Assembly: GCA_017858295.1 (NCBI GenBank)
Contig: JAFMBU010000098.1
Location: 1 to 6,238, forward strand
From: Porticoccaceae bacterium
Lineage (GTDB): Bacteria; Pseudomonadota; Gammaproteobacteria; Pseudomonadales; Porticoccaceae
DNA length: 6,238 bases
Reading direction: 5' to 3'
Shown: positions 4,630 through 6,238 of the stretch, in pieces
Numbering within the stretch: position 1 is the stretch's first letter
How the letters are laid out: each line of letters opens with the position of its first letter
Made by a program: the position numbers and the translations under genes
The notes under the pieces: model-generated
Databases searched by the model: none
What the model was told of the DNA's origin: nothing
The model's input: only the letters and a program-made list of their open reading frames with translations

Positions 4630-5970
4630 TTAGGCTGCACTGCCCTTTGCCGTCATAGCGCCCGTTTCTTTTGCAGAGTCTACTGACTCAGTCTCATCCT
4701 GCTCAAACCAGCGACCCAGATAAATACCCACCAGAGACCAGAGCGCGGCTATACCAGCTCCAACCACAGCTACAGCAGCCAGACCCAAGCCGAGGCCCTG
4801 GGTTAATCCGGTAAATAACCAAGCCATCAACATATCACCGCCACGGTAGGCGACAATATCAATAACCGGCTTGGCCTTAAAACGGGTTTCCCGGTCTACA
4901 CGAGTGAATAGCATTTCCCGAGCCGGTCGCGTGACCGCATAGTTGCCAGCGCGACGGATAACCTGCAGGACCACCACTGCGCCCAAAAAGGGTGAAACCG
5001 CCAATACCAGCAAACCGATGCAAATCATTACTGGCACCAGCGCAATCGTGGTGGGCATACCAAATCTAGTGACAATGCGACTGGTGGCAAATAGGCCTGT
5101 TGCAATGGAGAGAGTATTTACCGCCAGATCCATTTGCGCCCACACTGCGGTGCGCTCGGGACGACTTAATCCACTAAGCAAATTCTTCAGTTCGAAATAG
5201 ACAAAAGAACTGATACCGGTGTAGAGAAAGATAAACAGGCCGATGGCGAGCAGATAGGGGTTTGAGAAAAACATCTTGAAGCCGGCAAAGGGATTGCCGC
5301 CAATAGAACCGGAGGGATTTTTTATGTCCAACTCTTGGTTCCCCAGTTCAGAGCTTTTTAACGACTGTAAATAAAAGATTATCGGTATCGGGATCAGCAG
5401 CATCAGACTGGCGATCAGCATAAGATTATCGGTGCCCAGAGATGCCGAGAAAAACGACGGAATAGAGGGGCCAATAAGACCGCCAACACTGGCCCCTGCA
5501 GCGATAATACTAAACAATCTGCCTGCCTGTTCTTTACTGAACAGATCAGACATAAAGCTCCAAAATACCGAGATATGAAACAGGCTAAAAACACTGACCC
5601 AGACATAAAAGGACTTATCGATTAATGTGCGATCCACAGAATTTGACGCCAGCAGATAGAACACCACAAAGGTCAGGGCAAAAATAGCGTACATCCCGGG
5701 CACCAAAAGCCGGAAGCGAAAACGTGACACCGCTATGCCATAGACCGCCACCACCGCGGTACTGATAAAGAAGTTAAGCGTCCACAGCCAGCTCACCTCG
5801 GCATCGCTCCAGTCGCTGGCCATGGCATCACGCACCGGCCGCAGAATGTAGTAAGCCGACATCAATACCACCACAAACAGAAATGAGCTGAAGACAGCTT
5901 TCGCCTCCGATGCTTCGATTTTTGAGACTCGGATTAGGAAATTGGTAATTGGATTGTTGCTCGCGGGCAT
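4630..5970 (-). CDS. MFS-type carrier, bacterial ATP/ADP-translocase-like group
   Basis: A 446-residue inner-membrane protein with about twelve hydrophobic segments (clear ones near 26-45, 60-80, 87-108, 119-140, 151-174, 182-202, 238-258, 306-326 and 393-418). A hydrophilic central loop (about 203-237) and charged tail suggest the usual MFS 6+6 arrangement. The motifs LRPVRDAMA (43-51, end of helix 1) and RRAGNYAVTRPAREML (339-354) with FKAKPVIDIVAYRGGD (364-379) are ones I associate with a bacterial MFS group often annotated as nucleotide-transporter-like (COG3202-like). True Npt/Tlc nucleotide exchangers belong to intracellular parasites and plastids, so the substrate here should be left open. 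The start is fixed by AGGAG at 5981-5977, 6 bases before the ATG. It is probably the first gene of a unit with the reductase. Confidence 0.8.
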   Translation of the reverse strand: MPASNNPITNFLIRVSKIEASEAKAVFSSFLFVVVLMSAYYILRPVRDAMASDWSDAEVSWLWTLNFFISTAVVAVYGIAVSRFRFRLLVPGMYAIFALTFVVFYLLASNSVDRTLIDKSFYVWVSVFSLFHISVFWSFMSDLFSKEQAGRLFSIIAAGASVGGLIGPSIPSFFSASLGTDNLMLIASLMLLIPIPIIFYLQSLKSSELGNQELDIKNPSGSIGGNPFAGFKMFFSNPYLLAIGLFIFLYTGISSFVYFELKNLLSGLSRPERTAVWAQMDLAVNTLSIATGLFATSRIVTRFGMPTTIALVPVMICIGLLVLAVSPFLGAVVVLQVIRRAGNYAVTRPAREMLFTRVDRETRFKAKPVIDIVAYRGGDMLMAWLFTGLTQGLGLGLAAVAVVGAGIAALWSLVGIYLGRWFEQDETESVDSAKETGAMTAKGSAA

Positions 5971-6058
5971 TGTGCTCTCCTAGGCTGAAACTGGTTGAGT
6001 TTCGTCTTCCACCTATAGTTATTTTTATTATTCACTAGGCGCAGGGGCATAGGAGTTA

Positions 6059-6091
6059 CTTTAAGCCAGAGCATTATTACTCTGTTTAAGG
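6059..6091. other. Imperfect hairpin upstream of the carrier gene
   Basis: CTTTAAGCCAGAG (6059-6071) pairs with CTCTGTTTAAGG (6080-6091) through 12 pairs, counting two G-T pairs and one bulged C, around the loop CATTATTA. Neither strand has a T tract after it, so a terminator is unlikely. About 90 bases separate it from the carrier start, so it could be an operator or part of a leader RNA. Confidence 0.4.
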
Positions 6092-6164
6092 CTGGGGTAA
6101 ATGCCGGTATATGGGTATCTTTATTGTTTTAAAGACAATAGTACGACTAGGCCGCACTAACCCT

Positions 6165-6238
6165 TCATCCCGACTGCACTATACCTGTCATCCCGACCGC
6201 ACAATCTCTGTCATCCCGACCGCAGTGGAGGGACCTCA
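6165..6238. repeat. 23-bp-spaced TCATCCCGAC repeat, running to the window edge
   Basis: TCATCCCGACTGCAC (6165), TCATCCCGACCGCAC (6188) and TCATCCCGACCGCAG (6211) recur at exactly 23-bp spacing. The last copy continues as TGGAGGGACCTCA to the edge of the window. The form 'TCATCCCGACCGCAGTGGAGGGA' is typical of dispersed intergenic repeats of many bacterial genomes, with TCCC and GGGA arms able to pair. The first two copies look like truncated units, and the third looks complete but may be cut by the window end. Confidence 0.75.

Larger units (their letters stand above)
5971..6238. other. Right-edge intergenic region upstream of the carrier gene
   Basis: No gene is supported here. It holds the carrier's ribosome binding site (AGGAG, 5977-5981), an AT-rich stretch (about 6010-6035) that probably contains its promoter although no consensus pair is clear, a long imperfect inverted repeat (6059-6091) and the 23-bp-spaced repeat at 6165-6238. 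Confidence 0.6.

Noticed and set aside
4943..5200. Plus-strand open frame inside the carrier gene
   Set aside because: It is antisense to conserved transmembrane coding sequence, with a composition expected of a shadow frame.
5415..5606. Second minus-strand frame within the carrier gene
   Set aside because: It overlaps the real carrier frame on the same strand in a different phase, with no start signal or family match.
4630..5970. Calling the carrier a true ATP/ADP translocase
   Set aside because: The motifs suggest the related MFS group only. Genuine nucleotide exchangers are known from intracellular parasites and plastids, and no nucleotide-binding determinant can be verified here.

Overview
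The window looks like a stretch of chromosome from a free-living Gram-negative bacterium, most likely a gammaproteobacterium. The reasons are a lipoprotein with a classic lipobox, a Sec-type leader, a YbgC/FadM-like hotdog thioesterase, moderate base composition and dispersed short repeats near the right edge. A marine cellvibrionales-like lineage would fit, but that placement is inference. I see no phage, plasmid, insertion sequence, CRISPR or RNA gene.

Layout. Bases 1-420 hold no convincing gene, only a 13-bp tandem repeat (11-62). A DUF2452-family gene (421-783, +) converges on a hotdog acyl-CoA thioesterase gene (961-1392, -). The gap between them is filled by a 14-bp tandem repeat of eleven units (808-961) that is very C-rich and G-poor on the + strand and runs into the thioesterase stop codon. 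A divergent promoter region (1393-1531) separates the thioesterase from a probable two-gene + strand unit: an unknown 64-residue protein (1532-1726), then a 522-residue lipoprotein (1752-3320). The lipoprotein joins an LpqC/PHB-depolymerase-type alpha/beta hydrolase to an SGNH/GDSL hydrolase. A hairpin at 3365-3407 ends this unit and the one converging on it. That converging minus-strand unit has a 12-helix MFS carrier related to the bacterial ATP/ADP-translocase-like group (4630-5970), followed after 96 bp by an MECR/ETR-type enoyl-thioester reductase (3451-4533). The right edge carries a 23-bp-spaced repeat (6165-6238).

How the parts may work together. Several products act on esters or acyl thioesters: the thioesterase, the two-domain esterase and the enoyl reductase. 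This is a loose theme and not a recognisable pathway. The points most worth following are the fused double hydrolase, the reductase carrying an apparent export signal, and the C-rich minisatellite that has the composition and spacing expected of a Rho-utilisation site. I did not find a clear new defence or mobile system.
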